A stretch of 64,000 nucleotides of DNA from Heligmosomoides polygyrus polygyrus (taxonomy: Eukaryota; Nematoda; Chromadorea; Rhabditida; Heligmosomidae): contig OX377205.1 in the NCBI GenBank assembly GCA_947396885.1, forward strand, positions 22,679,407 to 22,743,406, written 5' to 3'. Below are positions 22,740 to 34,711 of the stretch, piece after piece. The notes beneath the pieces were generated by a model. That model had not been told where the DNA came from and did no database searches. It saw nothing but the letters and a program-made list of their open reading frames with translations. The position numbers were made by a program, and so were the translations under genes. How positions within the stretch are numbered: position 1 is the stretch's first letter; every line of letters begins with the position of its first letter.

Positions 22740-24163
22740 TTGCGAGCAGTCACTGCATTGATTTCAGCAATGGAGGACACCGAAAGGGAACTCATTGAAG
22801 CGATGATCCGAGCCGCCGTCCCACGTGTGTTTCGGGACAGATTGAATCCTCTCGACTGTCTGGACGACCACTCGTTCAGACAGCGATTCCGGTTGTCGAG
22901 GAGGGGATTCTCTCATGTCCTGCATCTCATCGCCGATGACCTAAGCCCTGAAACGGCGCGGTCGGCGCCACTAACAGCAGCTCAGAAGTTAGCCATATTC
23001 CTTGAAACAATAGGAAGCTCGTCCAATCAGGTAGTTAACCCTACAAGATGATGGTATTATCTCTAAAAAGCGGTACGTTCAGAGGATAACGGGCCTCACC
23101 TTCGGATGCAGTCAAGCAACGGTGAGTCGCGTGATATCTGAGGTCAGCGACATGTTCTATAGCCGTCGTAGTGACTTCATCAAGTGGCCTACAGAAGAGG
23201 AACGACATGATATAGCCCTGAGGTTCTGTTGATGCTCTAGGCGGAGGAAACAGTCTGTCGATGGGTCTTTACTTCATAGATTTAGGTTCTATTCTCTGTG
23301 TGGGATTCCGAACGTCGTGGGAGCGCTTGACGGAACTCACATCAAAATAATGACACCCACTGAGTCAAAGGACTCATATGTTAACAGGTCAGCTGGCATA
23401 TGCAAACATGTGCTGTATGAACTGACGGCAATTTTGGTGTTTAGGAGGTCGTATCACTCCATAAACATGGGTGCCATTGCTGACATCGACTTGAAGTTTA
23501 TCTGGGTCAGCGCTAATTTCCCAGGGCGAGCCGACGATTCGAAGGTCAGTAATAAAGCGAGTGTTCTGCGTCTTCCAGCATTTTGGTCTCAATCATCAAT
23601 GTTGTCATTAAAGGTGTTCCGATCCAGCGCACTCTACCGCGACCTCTGCAGCGGAAGAAAGAAGGGAACGCTGCTGGCCGATAGTGCCTATAGATCGGAA
23701 AACTTCCTTCTCAAACCGATCTTAGGGGAGTCGAGGACTGAGTCTGGTATGGTGACTGTATTCCATAGCAATGTTATAAACCAAAAACTTTATTTTTAGA
23801 GACTCGATATACCATGGCCGTGTGCAAAGGTCGCGTGGTAGTGGAACACGCTTTTGGAGCATTAAAGCGACAATTTATATCGCTGCAAACTGAGCTAAGG
23901 CTAGGTTTCCAAGTGCAATGAGCAAATATAAGGATTTTAAAACTACAATATTTCAGGCACAGTCCTGCGAGATCTGCTAAAATAATAGTGGCGGCCTGTT
24001 GCCTCCGGAATCTTTGTATAGCAACAAAGGAGGATATGTTCCGTCCAACGGAACAGACCATGACCACATGCGACGAACCAAATGAGGCGGAAGCCACCTA
24101 TGAGCAAACCGAAGACAATTCGCTTAGGAGCTTTATTGTTCACCGGTATTTTGATGACTGAAC
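22740..24163 (+). pseudogene. PIF/Harbinger transposase relic
   Basis: 22740-23020 encodes the N-part (PLDCLDDHSFRQRFRLSRRG). 23070-23230 in another frame gives RITGLTFGCSQATVSRVI. 23290-23790 has the catalytic region GALDGTHIKI (first D), NMGAIADIDLKFIWVSANF and PGRADDSKV (second D), and LLADSAYRSENFLL. 23822-23900 carries VVVEHAFGALKRQF with the third acidic residue, followed by a stop. Order and motifs are those of DDE_Tnp_4 transposases. At least three frame changes (some may be small introns) and stops. Confidence 0.85.
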
Positions 24164-24539
24164 ACAATCACATTAGCTGCAATAAACCGCTTCAATATCA
24201 TCTACGCAAAGGACATCAATTGACAAAGAACAACAAACAACATCACTACCCGTAACACAACACCGTGTGACATCGTCATAAGATAACATAACATGATAAC
24301 AGTAATCGTAATAACAGTTTACTCTCAAAATGGTCGGAGGCGAAGTGCGTGTCAAGGGTGGGGGTGCACTGTTTTTATGACATTTTATCTTACTCTTCTG
24401 ATAAGATTACATACTTGTAAAGAATCAATCTAAGGACATCACACCCATCCACATGAAGGGGCGCATCCTCCTTGTAACCCGCACACCCTACTCGTCAAAA
24501 ACAACATTCCGGCCTGCCATCTCTCCCATTGACATTAAC

Positions 24540-25690
24540 TGAAGTTCAAGTCTAGCATTCGCTATTTGGAGGTCCAGGAATTCAATCGCCCTCGCCTTCT
24601 CTTCCCTCTCTAATTTCGCGACCTCCTGTCACATCCTCGCTAGCCTGGTTTCCTCTTCGTATAACACTGAGCGGACGTCACTGACTACGCTGACGTCCGC
24701 TCTGGGCCGCGTGAAAATGAAAGCGTACAAATATTTGAGAACATGTGAAGAATTTCCTAGGGGACGTACTTGGCATATGATCGCTTTCGCTTAGGCGTTG
24801 TTGCCTTTTCCATTTCACTAATAGGCTCTTATTTCCCAGAGCATTCGGCTGCTACTGTTGATGGAGTCCTGGGTTAGGTCCCCGCTTATCTCGTCGATAT
24901 CTAGAAAACATGTGGTTGTAATATGAATTAGCTGAATTCGCAGTAAACTATGAAAGAAAGAAATCTCACCAAGTCCTGGAATTCCTTCCATATGAGAGTC
25001 CGTTAACTCCCTTAGCAGCGGTTCAAGGTATGGTGGCAGAGCTTTTACATCGGGACGGGTTCCTCCTCCCGTTCCGGTCATTTTTTCCTTCTGCAGTAGC
25101 AACCCTTTTTTTCGTTCATTGATCAACTTAAAGTAGTTATAAAGTTCGATTAGCTCAGCTCTTAGAAATAGCTGCACTCGTTTCACTTCATTTCGCAACT
25201 TGCCCCTTCGTTCGCTTGGCTGTTCCCTTATTTGATAGTTCCGCTGACCACTTCTCCAGCAGCTGCTCTCGAGCACCTTTCCCCGTTTTACTTCCTTAAA
25301 TATTATACTCCACACTACATGAAATTATACACGCATCGATTTCACGAGGCTTCCTTTATAGTTTACATATGAACTTATGCCTCATATCATCATTGACTGC
25401 ATAAACGTACCCTGGAACTTTCCATGGAAGCATTAGCGCAATACATTGATATGAGCCGTTGCAGCTCCTTCTCAGTGAACGGCTGACTCCGGTGACGAGC
25501 CCCTGGAAACAACATTCAAATATCAGTAAATATTCCTTCACGATATCAGCTATTGAATCGCAAAAGTTATTCAATTCGACGAAGAAGTAATTAGACCTTT
25601 GCGTTTTCCTGTTTGACGTTTCCCAGGTGTTGCGGCGCTGGGAATAATCCGCGACGCCTAATGCATGCTGAGCGAGAACTGAAAGCAAAA
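24540..25690 (-). pseudogene. Harbinger accessory (DNA-binding) ORF relic
   Basis: Minus strand, convergent with the transposase. 25315-24980 reads QPSERRGKLRNEVKRVQLFL, RAELIELYNYFKLINERKKG, GTGGGTRPDVKALPPYLEPL and LLRELTDSHMEGIPG, and 24720-24540 reads a charged helix (EVAKLEREEKARAIEFLDLQ, then LELQLMSMGEMAGRN). Harbinger elements carry a second Myb/SANT- or MADF-like protein that escorts the transposase to the nucleus and termini; this fits by position and composition. Breaks include a stop in the distal helix. Exact TIRs were not located. Confidence 0.55.
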
Positions 25691-25694
25691 AAGA

Positions 25695-26710
25695 GCGAGA
25701 TAGACGCAGCCGAGATTTTCAAGAAAAACGTTCAAGTGATGTAGGAACAGTTGGCTAAGGTCCAACCAAAGCTTAAGGAGGCTGACAATCTCGACAAGTA
25801 CTTCATCCAAAACATCATGGACAGGCTAACTGCTCTTGAACACACAAACGCACAGCAAACTGTTGGCCAAGGTACTCAGACTCAGGAGGAGCTGAAAATT
25901 CAAGCAGACGGCTCTAATAGAAAGGTGACGGTGGTTCAACTGTCACCTCAAGTGACGGAAGAGTCAGACGATCAGTACTTCCTGCGCCTCGCTCAAGAGA
26001 ACATGGTTGACCAGGCAGAATCAAGAAGAGGATTAAGTGAACTGTTGGCTGAATTCGAAAAGGCCTTCAGGGAAGCAATGAGCTCAAGCATTGAAGAGTA
26101 CTCCTCCAAGCTCCGGAAACGATCGCGTGAGGAAAATCCAGACGAAGAGAAACCCAAGTCTCCTGAAAGTCTGCAGGTGGCTGAGAAGGATCTGACAAGG
26201 AGCAAAGTGAAGGAAAGTGATTCCGAGCCGCTTCAGAAAAGGGCATATCGATTGTAGTCGTTCCACAGCAGAGCAGAAGGGACAGGGAGATCAGCGCTCT
26301 TCAGAAGGATATCGATGAGATGGAGACTGCGCTGGCAAGTTTCTCGTTTCGAAACATTGGATTCGATCCAAGAGATGCCAGGCCCAAAATAGTATGTTTC
26401 TTCTGTGGACAAGCAGGATGACACTATTCCGACTCATGCCCGGTAATAGTCAGCGGAAGCCTTCGACAGAAAGTGGTCGAGGAAGCTGGCAGATGCGTGA
26501 AATACCTTAAATTCTGAGGTGGATGCGAGCCAAGTAAATGCTAGTACTGTGAACAAGTGAAGAGAACGATTTTCAGGAATGAAATGCATGAGGGAGCCCA
26601 CCACCTAGCACTTCCATGACCGATATGAAGAGGGAGCTCCGTGCCAGAATCGACATGAAGAAAGAAGAACTAGAGGCCCTAAAAAGCGAAGGCCCCTCAC
26701 ATCGCTGAGT
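25695..26710 (+). pseudogene. Gag-like zinc-knuckle protein relic (retrotransposon)
   Basis: 25751-26257 is an open, charged, coiled-coil-prone frame (EFEKAFREAMSSSIEEYSSK, LRKRSREENPDEEKPKSPES). After a frame change, 26290-26600 reads DIDEMETALASF, then CFFCGQAG-stop-HYSDSCP (a knuckle), GRCVKYL and YCEQVKR...HEGAHH. The spacing resembles the double Cys/His arrays of nematode Bel/Pao-type gag proteins. No reverse transcriptase or LTRs seen nearby. Stops at 26421, 26517 and 26546 kill it. Confidence 0.5.
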
Positions 26711-27151
26711 GGGACTGTCGTTACAGCGACTTTCATTATTGTTGAAGTAAGCTTTACTGTATTAGACCTTATCCAATCGAACAATGAAAGTGTTTCTCAC
26801 AGTTATCAGGAGAGCTAATCTCTTCGTCGGCGCCGGCACCATTCATTCTCTAACACACTTATAAGCAGCGGCGCGGGAGACGGGACCAGCTCTTCAAGTG
26901 CGCGACTGGGCATCAGAAGCCCATTTCTCCTCTTTATCAATTTATTCAAGTTATCACTCAAGTAACTCTCCATATTAATCTCAATGGTTCACTTATGATG
27001 CCTAATGTCTGCACATTGAAGGAATCTGCGAATACAAGGAAATGCCCTAACTTGCAAAGTGACGGTTCTTTTTCCCTACCTGATCCGGCACATAAACGTT
27101 AAAAGCATCAGATAAGCGCGAAAATTGAAATGAAACTGCACACAGGCCTAA

Positions 27152-27294
27152 AGGCCCCCACAGAGTTCTGCGGCAGCGCCGCGGCCCTATGCTTAACCAT
27201 AGGGCAGAGACGCAGAGCTCGTCGCCGGTGGCGTCCCTGCCCTATCCTTAACTATAGCGGCGAGCGGCGTTGCCGCAGATCTCTGTGGGCGCCT
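27152..27294. mobile_element. Foldback MITE, TSD TAA
   Basis: AGGCCCCCACAGAGTTCTGC and, inverted, AGGCGCCCACAGAGATCTGC; arms pair over about 70 bp including ggccctatgcttaaccatag. TAA at 27149-27151 and 27295-27297. The right-half copy 51455-51541 and fragments at 3640-3720 belong to the same family. TAA fits the TWA preference of PIF/Harbinger. Confidence 0.75.
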
Positions 27295-27297
27295 TAA

Positions 27298-28380
27298 ATG
27301 CTGGGTCTATCCTAGTGGAGTTCACTCACTTCTTTTTACGAGGAGAGTAAAATATGGTAGAAAGGGCAAATTTTGTAGACTACACAGTGAGCAAGTTTAC
27401 GAGAGGTCTCGTCCCTTTTTGCAATTTTCTGGCTTAGGCAGGCCACCGTGTTGTGCTTGTCTTCCTTTTCTAGCCATGCATTCCCCCGACTAGGAGCGTT
27501 CCTATATGTCCATAGTAATTGGGAGCTGCTATTGCCACTAAAACCTGTACAATGTGAAGTGAAACTTATTTCAAATAATTCCAGATCTTCGTTGGTTCTT
27601 CGACATGGATATGATCAATTCGAAATGTAGGCCTTATCCAACATTACCTACTCTTATGATTATCAAATCTACCCTACACCCATCATCCTCACTAAGTAGG
27701 CTTGTCAGTGGGTGAGTTTTATCCAGTGAGGTTCATGCGTGAGCAGTACTTCATACATTCGTCAAGGATCCAATCGCACACTACATCCATTTGTTTTTGG
27801 TTTTGAAGCAACAACACAACAATAAACAACCATAAGCTTACGAGACATGGTGCTCAAAGCGAAGTGTGTTGAAAATACCTTAACTCAGAGATCTAAACAT
27901 ATATTCTAGTTGGAGAAATAATACACTCTAAGAATATTTCATTATCTTTGTATCATTGTGAACCACAGCGATAGGCAACAGTCTTTCCTCCTTTCCATAT
28001 GCGAACGAAAATTTTCTGTGGTTGTCTATATTTTTATGGCTAACATGGAAACAGCGGTATGTTTAATATGTACTTTACAAGTGGGAAAAGGGACGAATCC
28101 TAGCCCTAGGAGTCTTCCCCACATTACCTAAACAATGTGGCGATAGAAAAATTTGGACCAATGCGTGTTTGATGATGGGGAGTAGACGACTTGCGACACC
28201 GTTTTTTTGCTCTTTCACTATAGTAGCAAATTCCAAAGGATTCCCAAACTACGGCATGGAAAAGCGCATCAAGCGGCAGTTCCGTTAACTGTGAAAAATC
28301 AACGTCTCGGAGGGAATTCCCACCTCAGAACTCGCATACTGCCACATTAGATGCAAGCCACATACGTGTCTGTTCTAATA
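27298..28380. other. No gene recognised
   Basis: AT-rich; the open frame 27448-27630 has no splice or homology support. Confidence 0.4.
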
Positions 28381-29530
28381 GGGTGTCCAGAAAGTATTTG
28401 CAGACGTGTTCCAGATTGTGGCAATGTTCCAGATTTTTTCTAGAATGTTCTGAAGATTTAAACATAAGTGCTATATAAAGACACTATCCTGCTGTATCTG
28501 CATAGCATATCCAGCTCCGTCTTTCTTGCCTAGTTCACTGTACGATGGCCGAACTGTCTACCCATATTAGACACGTACCGCTTTCCGAGTTTGAATCTGG
28601 GCACTCCGCTGCAGAAGCCTATCGAAACTTATGTCGTGTATTCGGCTCTGAAGCTCCTTCTGTACGGTCAGTGTATATCTGGTTCGAACGCTTCAGAAAC
28701 GGGTACAGGAGTCTCGAAGATGGGCCTCGCTCTGGTCGGCCGACAGCGATATTGTTAGACGAACTTAGGAAACTGGTGAAGCAGCATTCATATGAAGGTG
28801 TGCGTTATTTTGCTGCTGCTCTTGGCTGTTCCCGATCCACCGTAGACAATGGACTGCGATCTCTTGGAATGGTTGAAAAGCTCGGTCAGTGGCCCTCACA
28901 CGAACTGACGACGACAACCGGCGAAGACGTCTGGACACATGCACTCAGCTGCTCTCCCGAAGTCGCCCCTTCAACTGGCTGGACACCATCGTCACAGGAA
29001 ACGAAAAATGGGTCCTATACGTCAACCACGATCGGTCAAGTGAAGTTCACGTAAAGTTTCACATTTTACGAAAGATTTCGGCACTTTTTCGTGGTGCCAA
29101 CGCGATAAAGTGCCGAAATCTTTCGTAAAATGTGAAATTCATGCGAGGAAAGTCATGCTGAGCGTCTGTGGGGAGTTCATGGGATCTACCATTTCGAGCT
29201 GCTGCCTGACAGCACGACTGTCACTGCCGAGGTCTACGCTGCCCAACTGCAGAGACTGGCCGACAAGATGCGCAAGGAACAGCCCAGGCTCGACAAAGTT
29301 CGATTGCTGCACGATAACGCGCGCCCACACATCGCGAAGACGACTTCTCAGTAAATTCTGGAACTCGGATGGGAAGTTCTGCCGCATCCACCGTACAGCC
29401 CAGATCTGGCCACAAGTGACCATCACGTTTTTCGATCACTTCAGCATCATCTGGAAGAGAAGCGTTATGAAGCTCGTGTTGGCGGAGTGTAGTCGATGTT
29501 GATGGAAACTATTTGGTGATTAATAAAGTT
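28381..29530 (+). pseudogene. Mariner transposon relic with internal hairpin
   Basis: Left terminus GGGTGTCCAGAAAGTATTTG after TA (28379-28380). Transposase from 28545: HTH region (SEFESGHSAAEAYRNLCRVF, SVYIWFERFRNGYRSLEDGP), RSGRP linker, then by frameshift DTIVTGNEKWVLYVNHDRS (first D changed to N), LLHDNARPHIAKT (second D) and HPPYSPDLATSD (third D). A 31-bp inverted pair with a 19-nt loop (29057-29137) interrupts the coding sequence just after VNHDRS. No right TIR found. Confidence 0.8.
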
Positions 29531-29539
29531 TGATAAAAA

Positions 29540-30050
29540 GTTGTGTTATTTACTTTGAAAAAATTGTCGTCAAATTTTGAAAAAAAAATAAAATTTTTTC
29601 TTTGAAAGCTTGTGATTTACCTTCCCCGAAAAAGTGAATTCACTGCTTGAAGTTTTACAAAATTTTTATTTTTCTAAAAATTAATGGTTTAAAGCTTATT
29701 ACCCAGTGCACAAGAACAGGAATTTTTGAGTGTTTTATTACATACATACGCTAGGAAATGGAGCGTTTGATCAGCACCACGAAATCTTCGTTTGAGTAAT
29801 GGCAATTTGGTGGAGCTACGCACTAGTCTACGGTACAACAGAACCAATTGTAAAAATCGCACATACTTTCATTTCATATGTGCAGTACTTACATTGGCAA
29901 TCTACTGAAAACCGTGATTAGCCAGACGTAAACTTGACGTGATTTTTTCTTGTTGTGCACCCAGATTTGCTGCTCTTCTGTGCTCTATACCAATGAACCC
30001 GCTCCTCCTAAATTTTTAAATGAAAGGAAAAAGGACAGAATCCTATTTTT
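29540..30050. repeat. AT-rich dispersed repeat segment
   Basis: The stretch 29600-29740 (cttccccgaaaaagtgaatt, atggtttaaagctt) resembles 48240-48350 and 43890-43930. Confidence 0.4.
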
Positions 30051-30054
30051 GGTG

Positions 30055-30298
30055 GCCATCCGACATCTGCGAGACGCCGTGGAGGAAATTTGAATGCGTG
30101 TTTAGCCATACAGAGACTAGCGGTAGCCAGCCGATGAACAAATCAGCGATTTATCCCTCCCACCCAAGTCTGGTGCTAATTCCTTAGACCCCGAAGAGAT
30201 GGAAGGCTTGGTTGGCCTGGGCGGATATGCGAACCAGAAACATAGTATGGGGTGTACTCAACAGCCGGCACCTCCTCCGACTGCGCTACACGACCCTT
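30055..30298 (-). mobile_element. SINE family 1, diverged copy
   Basis: Minus strand retains GTAGCGCAGTCGGAGGAGG, caggccaaccaagccttcc and the body to catctgcgagacg. Several indels. Confidence 0.65.
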
Positions 30299-30649
30299 AA
30301 TTCCTAATTAGTTGCGTGGATTTTTTCTAAAGATTCCTCTGGAAGATTATCTTCATCTAAACGAGTCCAGTTTCATTAAGGTTGATGGGACTAGGCTTCA
30401 GTACTACAGTTTTTAAGTACTGGTACCAGCCCTAGAGTCTGACGGCAGATGATGGTTGAGGTCAACCTACGCGTGAGTGCAGCTTTGTCCAAATGGGCTC
30501 GTGGACTGGCGTGCTCTGCGACATGATGCGAGAGCGCTTAAAGTCAGATCTACAGTACGGTCCTCCTGACAGCAGCGATGTACAATGCTGATTGCAAGCC
30601 CTCACGTAGAAGATGGAAAGCTGGCTCAGCGCAAGGCAGAGCTTGTATA

Positions 30650-31706
30650 TTAGGCTGTTGCATATAAAATACCAGAATTAATGAAGTATAAGAAATCTTT
30701 TTCGACATCATTTCGGTTACTGAATTTTTTATCCTTCATATCTAAATGCTTGAAAAGATGGCAGTCGGTAGGGGACAGATCTGGTGAATATGCTGAATGT
30801 GGCAGAGTTTCAGGTCCCAATTCGGAACGTGTGGACGACCGTTGTCATGCGGTACGAGTGGGCCTCTTCGATTCACCAAAGCCGGCTGTTTTTCAAACAA
30901 CTCCTGGTGCTTCACTTCCATCTCGGCTCAGTACTCCGCTGCGATGGTCTCTCCAGTCTTCAAAAACTTGTAATGGACTATGCCAGCCACTGGCGACCAT
31001 ACGGTCAACATGGTCGTCTTTGGATGGGGTCTTGGTTTCGGCATCTCCTTGGGACTCTCATTCTTGTCCATCCATTGTACAAAGCGACGGCGATTGTCAT
31101 GGAGGATCCATTTTTTGTCGCATGTCACGATACTGTCCAAAAAAGGCTCTCTTAGATTGCGCAGCCTCAACGAAACACAGGTGTCTCGGCGCCTCAGCAT
31201 CTGCTCGGCGGTCAGTTCGTGCGGGATCCATTTGTCCAATTTTTTCCGGTCGCATTTAAGGGACAACTGATAGTGCTGCCCTCAACGCTGAAATGCTGTG
31301 TTGGCTCTCTCACAGTTCGACGCGGACCCGCTTCCACCATGGTTTTGAGCTGGTCGTCGTTATGCGTTAGTGATGTCATCTCAAGATCTAAACCCTTCGA
31401 ATTGTGCGTTCCTTAGCAAACTTCCTCCCAAATGAAGTGCTGACGTCAAGAGCTGCAGCCGCAGCATTTTGTCCACTTTTCAATTCATATGAGTAAACCA
31501 CCCGAATACCACGCTGGTTCATACTGTAAAAACGACAACAAACACTCGGCAAGAGGAAATTATGTCACAAAAGCTATAAATGGTAAGGAAGCGGAGATTC
31601 TGCGTTTTTAGAAACTATAGACAATTCCTGAAACAGAAAGCTAGCTTCGAAAAATCGACCAGAAATTGAGCTAGCAATATCGGGCATTTCACATGCAGTT
31701 ACCTAA
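30650..31706 (-). mobile_element. Mariner element, TA target, inactive transposase
   Basis: Termini (minus strand) TTAGGTAACTGCATGTGAAA at 31706 and, inverted, TTAGGCTGTTGCATATAAAA at 30650, with TA on both sides (30648-30649, 31707-31708). The transposase starts at 31522 (MNQRGIRVVYSYELKSGQNA). After lesions it reads KLDKWIPHELTAEQML, SIVTCDKKWILHDN (first D kept in CDKKW) and HSAYSPDLSPTDCHLF (third D). The N-part has a stop near 31417. Same family as 37020-38193. Confidence 0.85.
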
Positions 31707-31758
31707 TACTCCAGACGCCAGGTGGTGCGATGTCTGAAGTATCATGTTATATATCCTA

Positions 31759-32790
31759 TCCTATCCTACTATATATAAAGGAGTTAGTGGTTGTCCGTCC
31801 GTCCGTCCGTCCGTCCGTCCGTCTGTCCGTCCGTCTGTCTGCTCATCCGTCTGGCCTTTCCTAGAAGTTGAGTAGCAGGTGTCCGTGTTCAGACGAGGTG
31901 CCACCCACGCCGTGTCGAGACCGTCAGAGGAAGTGTCACCGATGTCGCGCAAAGGGCGTTCGAGTTCAAAAGACATGCCTCCGACGTTGCTCAACATACC
32001 TTCGGACTTAAAAGATGTGTCACCTATGTCGTGCAACAGGCGCTCGGATTCAAAAGGCATGTCAGCGATGTCGTGCATTGGGTGTTTGGGTTCAGACGAG
32101 GTGTCACCGATGTCATGATAGTGGTGTCTGGGTTCAGAAGAGGTGTCACCTTCGTCGCGCAAAGGGTGTCCGGATTCCGAACACGTGTAATGGGAGAGCA
32201 CTAAAGAGGAGACCAGTAAGCGGGGGTCCAGTGAAGGATGAGAGGACCAGCGAATGGAGGAGGAGGGGGTACCAGTAAGAGTATGTAGAACCTTTAATTG
32301 GAGCCAGTGAAGGGACCAATAAAGAGAACCACTAAGATGAGAGTTGGGAAGTAGTAAGGAGGGGGGAAGCGAACGGGAACCAGTGAAATGAGCAAGTTCT
32401 GTGAAGGGGGAACCGGTAAAGGGGAAACCATTAAAGGAGGACCAGTGAAGAGGGGACCAGTGAAGGTAGGACCAGTAATGACGGCCAGTGAAGGGGAGGG
32501 GACCAGTAAAAAGGATCAGTGAAGGTGAGACCAGTAATGGGGAAACTGTGAAGGGGTGGGGGCAGTAAAGGAGGGACGATTAATGGGGACCACTAAAGGG
32601 TACCACTTAGGTGAGGGGAGGCAGGAAGAGGGGGGCAAAAAAGGGGGACAGTGAATGGGAACCAGTGAAGTGGGAAAGTTCTGTGAAGGGGGGGGGGGCG
32701 GTAAATGGAGAACCAGTGAAGGTGGACCATTAATAGGAAGGAGATCAGTGGAACGAACTTGTAAGGGCGGACCAGTACTTTTTCTCACCA
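31759..32790 (+). mobile_element. Helitron-like repeat, copy 2, with minisatellite
   Basis: Starts A/TCCTACTATATATAAAGGAG, then a (TCCG)n tract (31796-31845), 42-bp minisatellite (31887-32180) and a purine-rich tract of imperfect accagtaaagggg units (32200-32790). The 5' TC after A fits Helitrons; no helicase/Rep coding and no certain 3' end, so the class is inferred. Confidence 0.45.
31887..32180 (+). repeat. 42-bp minisatellite, seven units
   Basis: Unit ends at 31970, 32012, 32054, 32096, 32138 and 32180, each exactly 42 nt, core gtgtcaccgatgtcgcgcaa. Because 42 is 3 x 14, the minus strand reads a 14-residue repeat of the form LRDIGDTSSEPERP. I regard the frame as a by-product. Confidence 0.85.
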
Positions 32791-33249
32791 CCGTCCAACC
32801 TGTATGTGACAGGAACGTTGTCTAGATCAAGAGATGTGCCACAAATCAAACATTGCGAAGCATGCGTTGGATTTTCAGATGACCTTTGAAAGGCAGCGAG
32901 CGTGTGCGTGTCACTACATTTTTTCCTGTCTCTGGCTGCACATGGGTAAGGGGTATTGTGTATTGACGGGGGGGGGGGTGGGGTAGGGAGAATGACTTCG
33001 GGAATCGGAGGATTATTATTGTCGTCGGTTATTTAGCGGTATAGAGCTCTCACAAGTTTATCACAACCTGTCCCTCGCCACGTAGAATGTGCATTTCGGA
33101 GAATAAATCGGCGTAAGTGCGATAGAGGGTGGACAAGCTTCATAGGAGCAGTTCTCAAGATTGTGCGCTACTGTCCCGCTTTCCTTTAGGATCAGTTTTT
33201 CACTGTAACGCGAGTAAAAAAGCCTAGACGTGGTGTTCTATTCTCGGGG

Positions 33250-33310
33250 TTTGGAGGTGATGCCCCCAACCAGACGTTTGGCGGCCGTTGGGCCGCTGGA
33301 CGTCTGGTTA
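33250..33310. repeat. Hairpin
   Basis: aaccagacgt and acgtctggtt pair around gcggccgttgggccgc. 32800-33487 is otherwise unassigned. Confidence 0.5.
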
Positions 33311-33487
33311 TATTATAAAACCCCCTTACGCTTTCGGGCGTTATGAATTCCGTTACACCTCAATTTCAAACTACCATAGTTGGTGGGTGTCCTTCCTGCT
33401 CTGGCGCCGGATCGGAAAAGACGGCTTCACGGCTGCCGAAGAGCGGACACCGCTACACCGCTACGAAGAAGAATAATTTCTGAGCTA

Positions 33488-34711
33488 TTAGGATGTCCCA
33501 TAATTTTCTGGGCTATTTAAACCATAAGTGTTTAGCGCGTTATAACTTCTTTATACAAGATCCAAACGGGATGTTCTCTTGGCAGAAGAAGGCGATTCGA
33601 ATATGTTTCGCAATAGGATATTGATTACCTCTATCGGCCTGCTGCCCGCCCTTTGACAATTTCTCAAAAATGGAGCAGAAATCGACGTATCGCGACTTGT
33701 TTCTTCATAACTTCCGTTCTGGACAGTCTGCGTACGCTGCTCACAAAGCTATCGTTGCTTTGTTAGGTCCTGAAGTGCGCAGCAAGTTCACGTGTGAAAC
33801 TTGGCTCAATCATTTCCGGAAGGGAATGTACAGCATTACGGACAAGAAGCATACTGGAAGAGCGATCGGACCGAATGAACGGCGAGTGCTTGCAGCAGTC
33901 AGGAGGCAACCTGCCAGAAGCGTAAGGACGATATCTAAGCCTATCAATACTCCACGTGGCACTGTTCATCGTTACCTGAAACAAAGCGGAAGAAGGGCAG
34001 CCTTGCCAGGATGGTTCCCGTATGCACTGATTCCGTCTCAGAGGTGAGAGTGAGTGGTCACCTGTCAGAATAATCTCAACCGCGCAAGAAAGTGGTGCAT
34101 GTACGATAACACCACACGGGTGATCCAGTGGCTTCCGAAGCACACAAGACCAGAACGAATTCTGAAGCCGTCACCACATGGGAAGAAGATTTTGCTTTCA
34201 TTTTGGTTTACGAGTCGGGAAGTCTCGCTTTTGCCGGATGGGCAGGCGATTATAGCAGACTTGTTCATTGAAGATATGCAGGACTCGAAGCGTAAGCTGC
34301 TTGAATACCCAAGATTCGGTACTATTCGTGTGTTAATGTATAATGCGCGACCGCATCGAGCGAAACGAACGCAGGAGGCGGTGGGAAAGGAGTCTATCTA
34401 AATTGCGGCACATCCTGCGTATTCACCAGATATCAGCCCTTGTGGCTATGCTGCATTTAGAGGTCTTGCTCCTTTTTCCATGAACAAACGATGCTCGTAA
34501 CGTCAAAAGGTTCAGTGCGCAATCGACGAATGGATCGGCAGCAGGTCAGCTTCTTTCTGGTAGAATGCAAACAACTCTCTACCCAATCGTTGGAGAAAGG
34601 TTGTGGTCACAGATGGAGAATATATCATTTGACTACCCTTGATCATTATCCTGTTGTAATAACTTTTAATAAAGATGGTATGATAGCCCAGAAAATTATG
34701 GGACACCCTAA
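33488..34711 (+). mobile_element. Mariner element with near-perfect TIRs but dead transposase
   Basis: 28-bp termini (ATGTCCCATAATTTTCTGGG core) differ at one position; TA at 33486-33487 and 34712-34713; 1224 bp. The transposase begins at 33670 (MEQKSTYRDLFLHNFRSGQS, CETWLNHFRKGMYSITDKKH), with a frameshift or stop at 34047. The second part 34054-34401 reads RKWCMYDNTTRVIQWLPKHT and VLMYNARPHRAK, in which the first two catalytic Asp positions are missing or displaced. HPAYSPDISPCGYAAF follows after a stop. Confidence 0.9.

Noticed and set aside
31761..32201. 146-residue minus-strand protein with a 14-residue repeat
   Set aside because: By-product of a 42-bp minisatellite and a (TCCG)n tract inside a repeat.
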